From positions 2,428,176 to 2,492,175 of the forward strand of contig NZ_CP080649.1 in the NCBI RefSeq assembly GCF_019603315.1: a stretch of DNA of 64,000 nt, in the 5' to 3' direction. The notes under the pieces are model-generated. The model saw only the letters and a list, made by a program, of their open reading frames with translations, was not told where the DNA came from and ran no database searches. This document shows positions 38,952 to 46,978 of the stretch, one piece after another. Position numbers and translations under genes: made by a program. The stretch's first letter is position 1, and each line of letters opens with the position of its first letter. The DNA is from Ruficoccus sp. ZRK36 (GTDB lineage: Bacteria; Verrucomicrobiota; Verrucomicrobiia; Opitutales; Cerasicoccaceae).

Positions 38952-39797
38952 ATGGACGTGGGAAAAGTAGAAAACTGGAAGTTCGTTCGTGGTTTCGAAG
39001 CAGCTCGACAGGAGGGTTTCAATGATCATGAACTCCTGTTACTTAGGTTGCGCCTGGGACGAGAATGCGACAACGAGATTCGCCGTCGGGTTAGTTACGT
39101 CGAGCACGACATCCGCCAATACATACACTGGGAGGGATCGATCGAGTGTATGATCTGCCCCAAGCGCCCCGACATCCGGCCCTCGGAAGCCTATTTTGTT
39201 CTTCCGGTAAGAGATGGTGAAGGTGAAGCATATTCAGCCCTCATCCTTCCTCCTGCCCCTAAGCGCTGGGCACTGACCATGTGGTCATACGACAGTGAAT
39301 TTGTCAGTAATCTTACACATCAGGACCACAGAATAAGCGCGGATTGGCTCGACATGATGGTTGAAGAGTTTGGCGTGCGCGATGAGCAAATTCCAGCTTG
39401 GGCAAGCCCTCATATTGGCGCGAGCGTGCTCGATATAAGGGCGCATGCGCGATTCCGCAGAGAGCTAGCGGTTGCTCGTGAACAAGAAGCACGTTTCCGT
39501 CTTCATAAGCATTTACCGTGGCTCCGGTCTCGTGGACTGGATGGAAACGTCTCAGCCCAGAGGCGTATTGTGATCCCAGCTTCTCAATTGGATTACGATC
39601 CCGACGAGTCTATCTACATTTTCGAGATTCGACTCCAGAGCATCAATACGAGCTATTGTCTGATTTCGTTTCCGAATAAAGATAAGCCAGTTTTCGTGAT
39701 GGAACCCTATGCGGGTGCGAAGGAATGGCACCTCTCCGAACCACTCGAGAACCAGTTTTACGAGTTGGTCTCAATGATTCTGCTTCAGGTCGATTGA
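38952..39797 (+). CDS. Partner of RecB-like nuclease, unknown function
   Basis: A 281-residue soluble protein starting at ATG 38952, one base after the nuclease stop. It is rich in charged and aromatic residues, with a helical N-terminal part (WKFVRGFEAARQEGFNDHELLLLRLRLG), a Cys-containing middle (IECMICPKRP) and alternating strands and helices afterwards. No family recognised. Its strict coupling suggests it is the specificity or control subunit of the nuclease. Confidence 0.65.
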   Translation: MDVGKVENWKFVRGFEAARQEGFNDHELLLLRLRLGRECDNEIRRRVSYVEHDIRQYIHWEGSIECMICPKRPDIRPSEAYFVLPVRDGEGEAYSALILPPAPKRWALTMWSYDSEFVSNLTHQDHRISADWLDMMVEEFGVRDEQIPAWASPHIGASVLDIRAHARFRRELAVAREQEARFRLHKHLPWLRSRGLDGNVSAQRRIVIPASQLDYDPDESIYIFEIRLQSINTSYCLISFPNKDKPVFVMEPYAGAKEWHLSEPLENQFYELVSMILLQVD

Positions 39798-39979
39798 GCG
39801 CAGAGCATGAACCTAGAGCTGTTGCCTATGCCCGTTTGACTTAGCGAATGGTCGGGCAATATGAGCGTGGCGAAAATATATATTCTTCACGGTTTGTCTT
39901 GTTTCCACCCGTAGACTCTACATCAAACATGTCACGCTAGAGGCGTGGCAATTGGTCGATTCATGATGTTAACGAACTG
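39798..39979. other. Convergent intergenic region
   Basis: Gap between the nuclease partner and the RloC-like gene; no gene or clear hairpin seen. Confidence 0.4.
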
Positions 39980-42193
39980 TTAGTTGCGGTTCAAATTTTT
40001 ATAGTGTGTAGGCGCAACCGTTTGGATCATCTCGATCAAATGTTGTGCATTATTTCTGGTTTCGTCCACCAGTGACGGGTCGAGGCCCTTTCCCGTGGGA
40101 TGCGAGAAGTCGTTCGCATACTTGTTTAATGCAGTCTTTTTGATTGGGTCGAATTGTATACTCTGAAGTTTTTGATGATTTTTTTCTGCCGTTGGGCACA
40201 TAAACTCAAGAAATTGCTCAAGCAGCTTTCGGATGATGTTTGGCATTGGGTAAGCATTTTCAATTGTTCCATCGCATGTATAGTCTCTAACCTGCTTAAA
40301 GAGAAATACATACTCACTGCCGTTCTCGGTTAGGGCTTTATCCATGGACTCTATCCAAGACTTCCTAGCATCTCCCGTCGTGGCTTTTGCTTTGAGCATG
40401 AAATATTCACGATTTTTCTTCGCGTACGGGTGATGTTTTATCCAGTTGAGCAATAGCTTCAAAAAATCAAAATTGTGGGTAAGCAAAAAAACCTGTTTTG
40501 AGTCTTTGACAGCTTCCTTCAGGAAGGCAAAAGCCTGATACGTCGAACTGGCATCCAGGCTTGAAATTGGATCATCGACAACAACGATGCCCGTAGTTTT
40601 ATCGAAATCTTGGTCTTCGAGCTGGACGGAGAAATAGACAAATGCGATTGCAGTCTTTTCGCCTTCGCTCAATCCCTGTGCAGGGACAGACTTGCGATAA
40701 ATCCGGTATCCATCTCCCTCGGGATCAAATCTCAATTCTTTACGCCCTAGGAAAATTTCCAGTTTCTTTGTCAAATCTTCCGCTGCTTGCTGAGTATTTG
40801 CGATTAGTCCACGTTTCCGTTTAATCTCGGCATCAAGCTCATCGAGAGAAAGTTGCTTAGTTTCTTCATTACCGTCTTGAATAGCCTTCACATCGGCCTT
40901 GAGCTGGTCTAGCTCATTATCGTACGCCTCCACATCGGACTGAATCGTGCTCAAATAGTGCTGTTCTATTTGGGAAGAAGCCAATGTCCTAGCCTCTTCA
41001 AAACTCTTTGATTTCGTATTATGCGCTCCGATCACTTCGTTTGTTTGGCGTAATGCCTCGGCAACCGGATATGAATCCAATATGATGTTAAATTCTATCA
41101 CTTCTGTTCGGCTTACCAGCTTTCTCTCAACCAACTTCTTTGCTTTTACTACATATGTTCTTAACTTGGAGAGCTTCTCTTTCACCGCCGCGTAGTAAGT
41201 TGCATATTCAAGCTGAAATTCATCAAAAAATTCCAATTTCGATGGCATTGCGAAGCTTTGAAGCGATTGTAGAATTGCATCGTAATTTTCGATTAGTTTC
41301 TGAAGATCTTCTTTTAATGACTTGTCTGCATCATTGAAGTGAGCGGCTAGAGCTTTCAGGCGATCTTCTGTCACTACACTGCCGCAAAATTCGCATTGGC
41401 TGCCGGATTCATGTAGCTCGATACCGCTTTCAACCCATAGCGAAATTCTAGGGTTTTCTCTCAGCCTTGGGATGACAATGGCTTCCACTGTTTCAATTAA
41501 TAGCTTGTTGGATGTCTCGGCTAGAGAACTTAAGTCGATCTCAAACGTTCCTAAGTCGAGCTTTGAAATACTATCAAGTTTTTTTTGCTCAGCAATAAGC
41601 TTCAAGGTTTCAAGCTCATCGTTGCTGAGCACCTTAAATTCTGTGAGGCTTTTATAAGCCAATTCCGCTTGCGGTTTTCTATATGTTCTTGATGTCAACC
41701 CTTGGGTTGCCACACCAATGACCTTGGCAATATCGGTAAACTCTTTGCCTCTAGCTTTTTCCTTAGAATCAATTTGTCCTGTAAGGTCGTTAAGCTTACT
41801 TTGGCGCTCCACGTACTCTTTTTCATTTTCTGCAAGTTCGGCCTGTAGGTCTTTTTGATCCTTTCCAATAATGAATATGGGATTTAGCTCACCTTCAATT
41901 TCACCAATGTTTGATCGCACATAATCGGCATTAAAAACTCTGATTGGAACTGTCTTAGCATCTGTTTCCTTAAGCGTGCCAGACTCAGCCTCCAGTGAGT
42001 ATTTTAGGTCTGGAAATGGCTCACAATCTCCAGTCGCAAGATGTCGAAAAAGCCTCGATAGTGTGGTTTTTCCAGAGCCATTTGCGCCATAAAGGATGTT
42101 GAATCGCTTAAACTCATTAAGGCTGCTTCCAGACGGCCAACGGTAGCCGTCGAACACACCCATATTACTGACACTTTTAATTTTCTTAATCAT
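39980..42193 (-). CDS. RloC/PrrC-like AAA_13 ATPase with zinc hook
   Basis: A 737-residue SMC/Rad50-type ATPase: P-loop GANGSGKTT (36-44), long coiled coils (about 105-240 and 290-480) joined at a zinc hook CEFCG (Cys267, Cys270), ABC signature QGLSEGEKTAIAF (about 505) and Walker B GIVVVDDPISSLD. The CXXCG hook and the C-terminal layout (EYFMLK ... SEYVFLFKQVRDY ... IIRKLLEQFLEF) fit the AAA_13 family, which includes the tRNA anticodon nucleases RloC and PrrC. I could not identify the nuclease's Arg-Glu-His set with certainty. It follows the DUF2130 gene by 27 bp. Probable DNA-damage- or phage-triggered defence ATPase. Confidence 0.8.
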   Translation of the reverse strand: MIKKIKSVSNMGVFDGYRWPSGSSLNEFKRFNILYGANGSGKTTLSRLFRHLATGDCEPFPDLKYSLEAESGTLKETDAKTVPIRVFNADYVRSNIGEIEGELNPIFIIGKDQKDLQAELAENEKEYVERQSKLNDLTGQIDSKEKARGKEFTDIAKVIGVATQGLTSRTYRKPQAELAYKSLTEFKVLSNDELETLKLIAEQKKLDSISKLDLGTFEIDLSSLAETSNKLLIETVEAIVIPRLRENPRISLWVESGIELHESGSQCEFCGSVVTEDRLKALAAHFNDADKSLKEDLQKLIENYDAILQSLQSFAMPSKLEFFDEFQLEYATYYAAVKEKLSKLRTYVVKAKKLVERKLVSRTEVIEFNIILDSYPVAEALRQTNEVIGAHNTKSKSFEEARTLASSQIEQHYLSTIQSDVEAYDNELDQLKADVKAIQDGNEETKQLSLDELDAEIKRKRGLIANTQQAAEDLTKKLEIFLGRKELRFDPEGDGYRIYRKSVPAQGLSEGEKTAIAFVYFSVQLEDQDFDKTTGIVVVDDPISSLDASSTYQAFAFLKEAVKDSKQVFLLTHNFDFLKLLLNWIKHHPYAKKNREYFMLKAKATTGDARKSWIESMDKALTENGSEYVFLFKQVRDYTCDGTIENAYPMPNIIRKLLEQFLEFMCPTAEKNHQKLQSIQFDPIKKTALNKYANDFSHPTGKGLDPSLVDETRNNAQHLIEMIQTVAPTHYKNLNRN

Positions 42194-42220
42194 TATTGGG
42201 GCAGTTAATTTTTAGGAATT

Positions 42221-43840
42221 CTACTCAGATTCACCAGATTGGCTCTGAGATCTAGCCTCCTCAAATTTATCTTTCATTGTCGGGTTATTCCGGGTCAGCT
42301 TTTTTACCGTTACATCTTGTGCTTTGTCGTTTGCAAGGCGTAGCTGGTTTTCTGACTTAACTAGGCTTTCTCGGGTCTTTTGCAGGTGTGAGATAGACTT
42401 GTCGATCTCCTCTACTGCCTTTTGGAAGTGAGAGGATGCAAGTTCAAAGTTTCTGCCGAATCTTGACTTAAAGTCTTCCAGGTCAGCCTCGAAGTTCGTT
42501 ACGTCGATGTTCTGAGCCTTCACCAGCGCTAGTTCATTCTTGTAGCTCAGTGAATTTGTCGCTGCATTCCTAAGAAGTGTAATCATCGGGATGAAGAATT
42601 GCGGTCGAATGACATACATTTTTCCATAACGATGAGACACATCGACAATGCCTGTATTGTAGAGTTCACTTTCAGGCTCGAGGAGGGAGACCAGTATGGC
42701 GTATTCACAACCTTTTTCGCTCCGGTCTTTGTCCAGTTCCTTAAAAAAATCCTCATTCTTCTTCTTACTCGCCGTAGTGTCATTCTCGTTTTTCATCTCG
42801 AACATGATGGAAACGATTTCCGTTTCATTTTCATCCATGTCTTTGAAAACGAAGTCTCCCTTGCTACCGGAGCTGGCATCGTTGTCTTTCTCGAAATACG
42901 CCCGTGGAAAGGCTGTTGCACGTATGCGGTTAAACTCGGTCTCGCAATGCTGTTCAAGTGTCTCTCCCAGCATCTTGGTCGAAAGTTTTGCCTTCAAATC
43001 TTTGAGACGATCAATGGCTTCATCCCGATCTTTGAGCTGTGTTTCATACTTATCTCTCAGTGCCTTTTCTGCGACCTGTTTTTCGAGGGCTGCCTGATCT
43101 AGACTGTGCCTAAGAGTATCGCGTTCTTTTTCTACAACACTCACAGCTTCGGTTATGGCCAGTTTCTGGCTAAGCTCCTTGGCCTGTAACTGAGCCTTTA
43201 GCTCTTCGATGTCCTTTTGCTTCTCAATTTCCGCTAATTTCGTTGCGCTTTCTCCATCGATCTTCACTTGCTTAAGTTGATTCTCCAGATCGATTTTCTC
43301 TTTTTCTAAACGAGTGACAGCATCTTTTACGGCCAGCTCTTGTGCTGCCTTACCTGCCTCCAATTGTGATGTAAGACCTTGAATAATAGACATTTGCTCT
43401 TGTATCTCAGCACGCAGAGCGCTACTTACTTTTTGCTCGGTCAGCTCGACTGCACTAGCTTTGTCTTTCTCGGCTTGCTCCGTAGCCTTTTGAGTATCGA
43501 ACTTGGCTTGTTTGAGTTGGCTTAGAAGGTCATCTCTCTCTTTTTCAACAGCAGAAACAGCACTACTGATCGCCAACTCTTTCTCCGTCTTTCCTGCATT
43601 CAACTGAGCCTTCAAATCGCTAATAGTCGCGTCTTTTTGTTGAGCTTCTGTTTGCAGTTCACGAGCGAGCTTCTCCTTGGCAAGCTCTACTGCACTGTGT
43701 TTATCCTTCTCGGCTAGTGCCAGCCTATCGTGTAGCTGTGCGTCGAACTCCTTATTTCTGACTTGTTTGAGAATATCGGCATAGCCAGCCTCGTCGACTT
43801 TAAATGCTTTACCGCAATGTGGGCATTTTATCTCGTTCAT
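42221..43840 (-). CDS. DUF2130 coiled-coil protein with PD-(D/E)XK-like core
   Basis: A 539-residue protein: N-terminal zinc knuckle (CPHCGKAF, Cys6 and Cys9; only one pair seen), coiled coil about 25-285 with roughly 80-residue internal repeats (ELAISSAVSAVEKERDDL, ELAVKDAVTRLEKEKIDL, KLAITEAVSVVEKERDTL), then the DUF2130 domain. Its core GETLEQHCETEFNRIR ... SGSKGDFVF ... SIMFEMKNEN has the Glu/Asp/ExK order of PD-(D/E)XK nucleases. A second helical region closes the protein. First gene of a two-gene unit with the RloC-like ATPase; together they look like a nuclease-plus-sensor module. Confidence 0.82.
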   Translation of the reverse strand: MNEIKCPHCGKAFKVDEAGYADILKQVRNKEFDAQLHDRLALAEKDKHSAVELAKEKLARELQTEAQQKDATISDLKAQLNAGKTEKELAISSAVSAVEKERDDLLSQLKQAKFDTQKATEQAEKDKASAVELTEQKVSSALRAEIQEQMSIIQGLTSQLEAGKAAQELAVKDAVTRLEKEKIDLENQLKQVKIDGESATKLAEIEKQKDIEELKAQLQAKELSQKLAITEAVSVVEKERDTLRHSLDQAALEKQVAEKALRDKYETQLKDRDEAIDRLKDLKAKLSTKMLGETLEQHCETEFNRIRATAFPRAYFEKDNDASSGSKGDFVFKDMDENETEIVSIMFEMKNENDTTASKKKNEDFFKELDKDRSEKGCEYAILVSLLEPESELYNTGIVDVSHRYGKMYVIRPQFFIPMITLLRNAATNSLSYKNELALVKAQNIDVTNFEADLEDFKSRFGRNFELASSHFQKAVEEIDKSISHLQKTRESLVKSENQLRLANDKAQDVTVKKLTRNNPTMKDKFEEARSQSQSGESE

Positions 43841-43975
43841 AAGCTATACATGATTGTATTTTAAGCTTACGATATGAGTCCACTCATTTGTGTCATATAT
43901 TCATTATTTATATACATATCCTCCAGCTTGTTTATCGGGAGAAGATTGAGCCTAGTCAACATCGCCAGGCATACA
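43841..43975. other. AT-rich intergenic region upstream of the DUF2130 gene
   Basis: About 135 bp, AT-rich, between the overprinted mob ORF and the DUF2130 gene; likely carries the promoter of the DUF2130-RloC-like unit. No specific element identified. Confidence 0.35.
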
Positions 43976-44443
43976 TCAATCATCGGGATATGTTATCGTG
44001 GGAAAAATATGCACCTCAGGCCCAAACTTACAGGGGAATTCCTGGAGTTTTCGGGTGCGAATCAGTTTTTGTATGTGCATCCAATTTTGTCGCTCGAGTT
44101 CCCGATACTTGATCCCATGTTTGCTTATTGAGTATGCCTTTAGCTTTACCACGATTTCTCCTCTTGTTGTGCCGAAGTAAATAACCAAACCATCTTCGCC
44201 AAGAGAGAAATGGCTGATGCTGTGGTACGGGAGTGTGACAGTTTTTAGTGATTTGTGGTCCTCGAATGCGATCCAACTGTCGTCGGATTCTTTTGAGGAT
44301 AGATCGCATACCATCGAGGATATCTGCGATACTTGGCTGGTGAGGCTCTCGAGTTGGCTGCGGGTTTGCGCGTTCACAGTGGAGATTGCAGTCTGAATTA
44401 AGGTCACGATCTCTGGGTTCATTGATGATTGTTTGTCTTTCAT
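43976..44443 (-). CDS. Overprinted mobilization ORF inside the relaxase gene (MbeB/MbeD-like position)
   Basis: A 155-residue frame that overlaps the relaxase 3' end by 416 bp in another frame and extends 52 bp past it. It has well-balanced composition: a helical, coiled-coil start (IVTLIQTAISTVNAQTRSQLESLTSQVSQISSMV) and a beta-like second half (SLKTVTLPYHSISHFSLGEDGLVIYFG, GEIVVKLKAYSI). The relaxase frame across the same DNA is Arg/Gln/Pro-rich and low-complexity, suggesting that this smaller ORF is the constrained one. ColE1-type plasmids likewise nest mbeB and mbeD within mbeA. No sequence match to those proteins is claimed. Confidence 0.6.
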   Translation of the reverse strand: MKDKQSSMNPEIVTLIQTAISTVNAQTRSQLESLTSQVSQISSMVCDLSSKESDDSWIAFEDHKSLKTVTLPYHSISHFSLGEDGLVIYFGTTRGEIVVKLKAYSISKHGIKYRELERQNWMHIQKLIRTRKLQEFPCKFGPEVHIFPTITYPDD

Positions 44444-45314
44444 GATCTATATTGTTTGATAGTAGAATTCCAGGAACTGGGGTGGAAATAGTCTCCCCGG
44501 CAAAGCGTGATTGTGCTCGTCTGATACGCTTTTGCAGCTGCTGCAAAAAAATAGTCTGATACTGCTCATAACTCTTACGTCGACCAGTATTGGGTGTTAC
44601 CTGATTTTTCAGGTAGTACAAATCAGCTCCTTCACGATATTTTTCTCCCTTGAGGCGAAGGCGCTTTTCACCCGAGCCAGGCTCCCGTACACCGATGAAA
44701 TTCCGGCTTGGGGAAACTTCATACCCCTGTTCCTTGAGATAAGAGATTATATCTTCGCGATGCCTTAGTTTCCCCAAATGAATCTGCTCAACGATTAAAC
44801 GATCCAGCTTTGTGAACAGTTTTTTCTTTTCAGGTGGTAATTTACTAGATGGTACGCTTTCGAGTCGGGTTCGCTGTGGAGCGTGTGGTGAGCTGAATCC
44901 GAACTGATAATTGATTACTTCCTGCCAACTATCGAAAAGAATGCCGTCTGCGTAATGGTAATAATGTTGCCAACGTTTGCCACTTGAAAGGTGCGTATGG
45001 GCTATGATGCAGTGAAGTTCGGTGCGATCGTGCTCGGAATGTCTCACCCACAGGCGTTCGATGTCGGCAGGATCAGCACCTGCGTAAGCCACTGCTTCGT
45101 AGGAGTCGATGATGGCGATCTCCTGTTCCGACGTGATCTTTTCAGAAAACGATAATACAATAGAGGTGTATTTGTTTTTGAACGGACAAGTATGGTAGAC
45201 TCGGTCCCATATTACCGGACTGCCCCGAAGAACCTTCGCCGCTATTTGTCGAGGCTTCAGTAGATAACCAACAGGATCTCCTGTTGCACCACGTGCAAAC
45301 ACCCGATGGATCAT
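44028..45314 (-). CDS. ColE1/MbeA-type relaxase (MOB-HEN class)
   Basis: Nicks oriT and pilots the strand during mobilization. The N-terminal 210 residues follow the MbeA pattern: GDPVGYLL, VLRGSP, KYTSIVLSFSE, then LWVRH (His92), ELH (Glu99, His101) with spacings 7 and 2 as in the HEN motif (His-Glu-Asn), but with His in place of Asn. HYYHYAD and WQEVINYQFG also match. The C-terminal part is Arg-rich and overprinted by another ORF. Start overlaps the mobC stop (ATGA, 4 bp). With no transfer-channel genes present, it would depend on a helper conjugative system. Confidence 0.85.
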   Translation of the reverse strand: MIHRVFARGATGDPVGYLLKPRQIAAKVLRGSPVIWDRVYHTCPFKNKYTSIVLSFSEKITSEQEIAIIDSYEAVAYAGADPADIERLWVRHSEHDRTELHCIIAHTHLSSGKRWQHYYHYADGILFDSWQEVINYQFGFSSPHAPQRTRLESVPSSKLPPEKKKLFTKLDRLIVEQIHLGKLRHREDIISYLKEQGYEVSPSRNFIGVREPGSGEKRLRLKGEKYREGADLYYLKNQVTPNTGRRKSYEQYQTIFLQQLQKRIRRAQSRFAGETISTPVPGILLSNNIDHERQTIINEPRDRDLNSDCNLHCERANPQPTREPHQPSIADILDGMRSILKRIRRQLDRIRGPQITKNCHTPVPQHQPFLSWRRWFGYLLRHNKRRNRGKAKGILNKQTWDQVSGTRATKLDAHTKTDSHPKTPGIPL

Positions 45315-45868
45315 TTTTGCCCCCTATTTATCAAGGCATTTAGTTGTTGGCGAATTGCGTGTAAGTGATCTGCGACAACAATGATTTCAAACGGAGTTCC
45401 CACCGCATTGTGCGTATTTATCGCCTTGGCAATTTGGTTTAGATTATTGCCCGACCAGGCGATCTGCCTGATCAGTTCGGGGTCAGATTTTATCGTACCC
45501 TGACCTGAGGGGCAAAGAAGGGTTTCTCTGGCCCAGTTCGCCAACGACTGCCCATTGGGTTTGTTTTGGCGAATATGATAATCCTCGTCCTTTGTAACGC
45601 GGATTTTTAGCGTCTTCTCTCGCTTTGAGAGAGCTGTTTTTGCTTTCCTCTGGCTACTTGTTTTATTAGCAGCCTCAACAGGGGGAGGTGTCGGAGGAGG
45701 GGGCTGGCCCCCGGCCTCAGCCAGTTCGCGAGAGGGTCCGTGTGGCCCTCTCGCGTGTACTGGCTTATTAATTTTTTCGGACCCTAATTTTCCCTGGGGC
45801 CGGTTGCTATCTTCGTGGTTTCCTAAGCTGTTAGCAGCGGTGTTTTTTCCATATTCAGAGTTGCCCAT
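45311..45868 (-). CDS. mobC: MobC-family mobilization accessory protein
   Basis: A 185-residue protein from ATG 45868. A Pro-rich, low-complexity N-terminal half (QPPPPTPPPVE) is followed by a basic ribbon-helix-helix-like segment (KTLKIRVTKDEDYHIRQNKPNGQSLANWARE) and the MobC signature LIRQIAWSGNNLNQIAKAIN. MobC proteins open the DNA at oriT and help the relaxase. The gene is directly beside the candidate oriT and overlaps the relaxase by 4 bp. Confidence 0.85.
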   Translation of the reverse strand: MGNSEYGKNTAANSLGNHEDSNRPQGKLGSEKINKPVHARGPHGPSRELAEAGGQPPPPTPPPVEAANKTSSQRKAKTALSKREKTLKIRVTKDEDYHIRQNKPNGQSLANWARETLLCPSGQGTIKSDPELIRQIAWSGNNLNQIAKAINTHNAVGTPFEIIVVADHLHAIRQQLNALINRGQK

Positions 45869-45873
45869 AATAA

Positions 45874-45924
45874 TCCTTATGGGGCGTACTTGCGAAATCA
45901 CCAAAGTTTTTTTCAAAAAACTTT
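45874..45924 (-). other. Candidate origin of transfer (oriT)
   Basis: In the minus-strand sense a 10-bp-arm inverted repeat (AAAGTTTTTT / AAAAAACTTT, 45903-45924) is followed 11 bases later by AAGTACGCCCC (45881-45891), close to the AAGTGCGCCCT nick region of RSF1010/pSC101-type oriTs, where an inverted repeat also sits just upstream. It lies immediately upstream of mobC. The relaxase is of ColE1 type, so the match to another family's nick site needs caution. Confidence 0.45.
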
Positions 45925-45964
45925 TCATTGTTTTCTCTTACGTTCGGCACATAGGGGGTATATC

Positions 45965-46891
45965 ATGGACGTATATATAAACAAAACTACCAGTGAGTTT
46001 CAAAAGCATCCCGAACCCCAACAAAAGTGGACTCCCCCATCCGTAAGCAGTGCTTTTGATGATCTACTCAACGAGGCGAGTCAGATCCATAAATCGCTTC
46101 GAATGCTTGACGGGGAACAAGCTACGGAAGATTTGATTCGAGAATGTTCAAAAATTGGTGAACTGCTGGTGCGTTTCATAAATTATTTGGGCGCTCAGGC
46201 GTTTATCAGGCACCAGAAACGTTTCGGTTTTGGACTCTCCACTGCCTACAAATATATCCGAATCTACCTGAACCAGGATATCATTCGGCTAAGCGTTGGC
46301 TCGGGTACGATTAGCAGAAACCAGCTATATGCCCTCGCGAGTAAACTTTCTAAGGACACGAAAACGGGCGGTAAAACCCGCCTGAATAAAGCAATGTCAC
46401 CCGAGTCAGTTGTACCTAGTGCAAAACGTGACCTTAATGGGCACAGCCCAGAAAAGGTAGGTGCTGATCGTTCTCAGGGACCCTTGCACCAGTTGCAAAC
46501 GGAACTGGTGTCTCCAACGGAGGGAATTGTGCCTAGTGCAAAAGGAAAATCGTCTTCGGTGGGGGATGTGAATTCGTCGGCCCTAGTCCCAAATCAGGGC
46601 AACATGAGCGAAAAGGGTTCGTTGCAACCGACACAAACTCCACTTCCACCGCCCGCTGATACCGTTGCAACCCCTGCAAAACCAAACTCTACTTATACTA
46701 GGCATTATCATAATGGAAATTTTGGTGGGCATAATCTCGCTGACCGACTTCGCAACTTTGAGGTGTGGCTCGAACGGGGGGGAGAATTGCCCAACGGTGT
46801 AAAATCGATGCTCAAAAGGATGGAGGTATTAATGGGGCCAGATTTTTATAAATCGAGTCAGAAGCGAATGGCCAAGATCCGACGTCGGTAA
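45965..46891 (+). CDS. Putative DNA-binding plasmid-type protein (DUF3102-like style)
   Basis: A 308-residue protein from ATG 45965, divergent from mobC. Residues about 35-135 are helical with IGELLVRFINYLGAQAFIRHQKRFGFGLSTAYKYIRIYLNQDIIRL and SRNQLYAL, which looks like a helix-turn-helix of the kind seen in plasmid replication or KilA/DUF3102-like proteins. A long polar linker contains two near-copies of VVPSAK/IVPSAKG, and the C-terminus is basic and helical (LKRMEVLMGPDFYKSSQKRMAKIRRR). It may act in maintenance or mobilization control. Named function not recognised. Confidence 0.6.
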   Translation: MDVYINKTTSEFQKHPEPQQKWTPPSVSSAFDDLLNEASQIHKSLRMLDGEQATEDLIRECSKIGELLVRFINYLGAQAFIRHQKRFGFGLSTAYKYIRIYLNQDIIRLSVGSGTISRNQLYALASKLSKDTKTGGKTRLNKAMSPESVVPSAKRDLNGHSPEKVGADRSQGPLHQLQTELVSPTEGIVPSAKGKSSSVGDVNSSALVPNQGNMSEKGSLQPTQTPLPPPADTVATPAKPNSTYTRHYHNGNFGGHNLADRLRNFEVWLERGGELPNGVKSMLKRMEVLMGPDFYKSSQKRMAKIRRR

Positions 46892-46978
46892 TCATTTGCC
46901 AATTTGCCTGCTCTGAGACCACTTTTTGGTGTTGAGTTTCAGCGTGAAACTCGTTTCCAAAAACGAACAACTCATATC

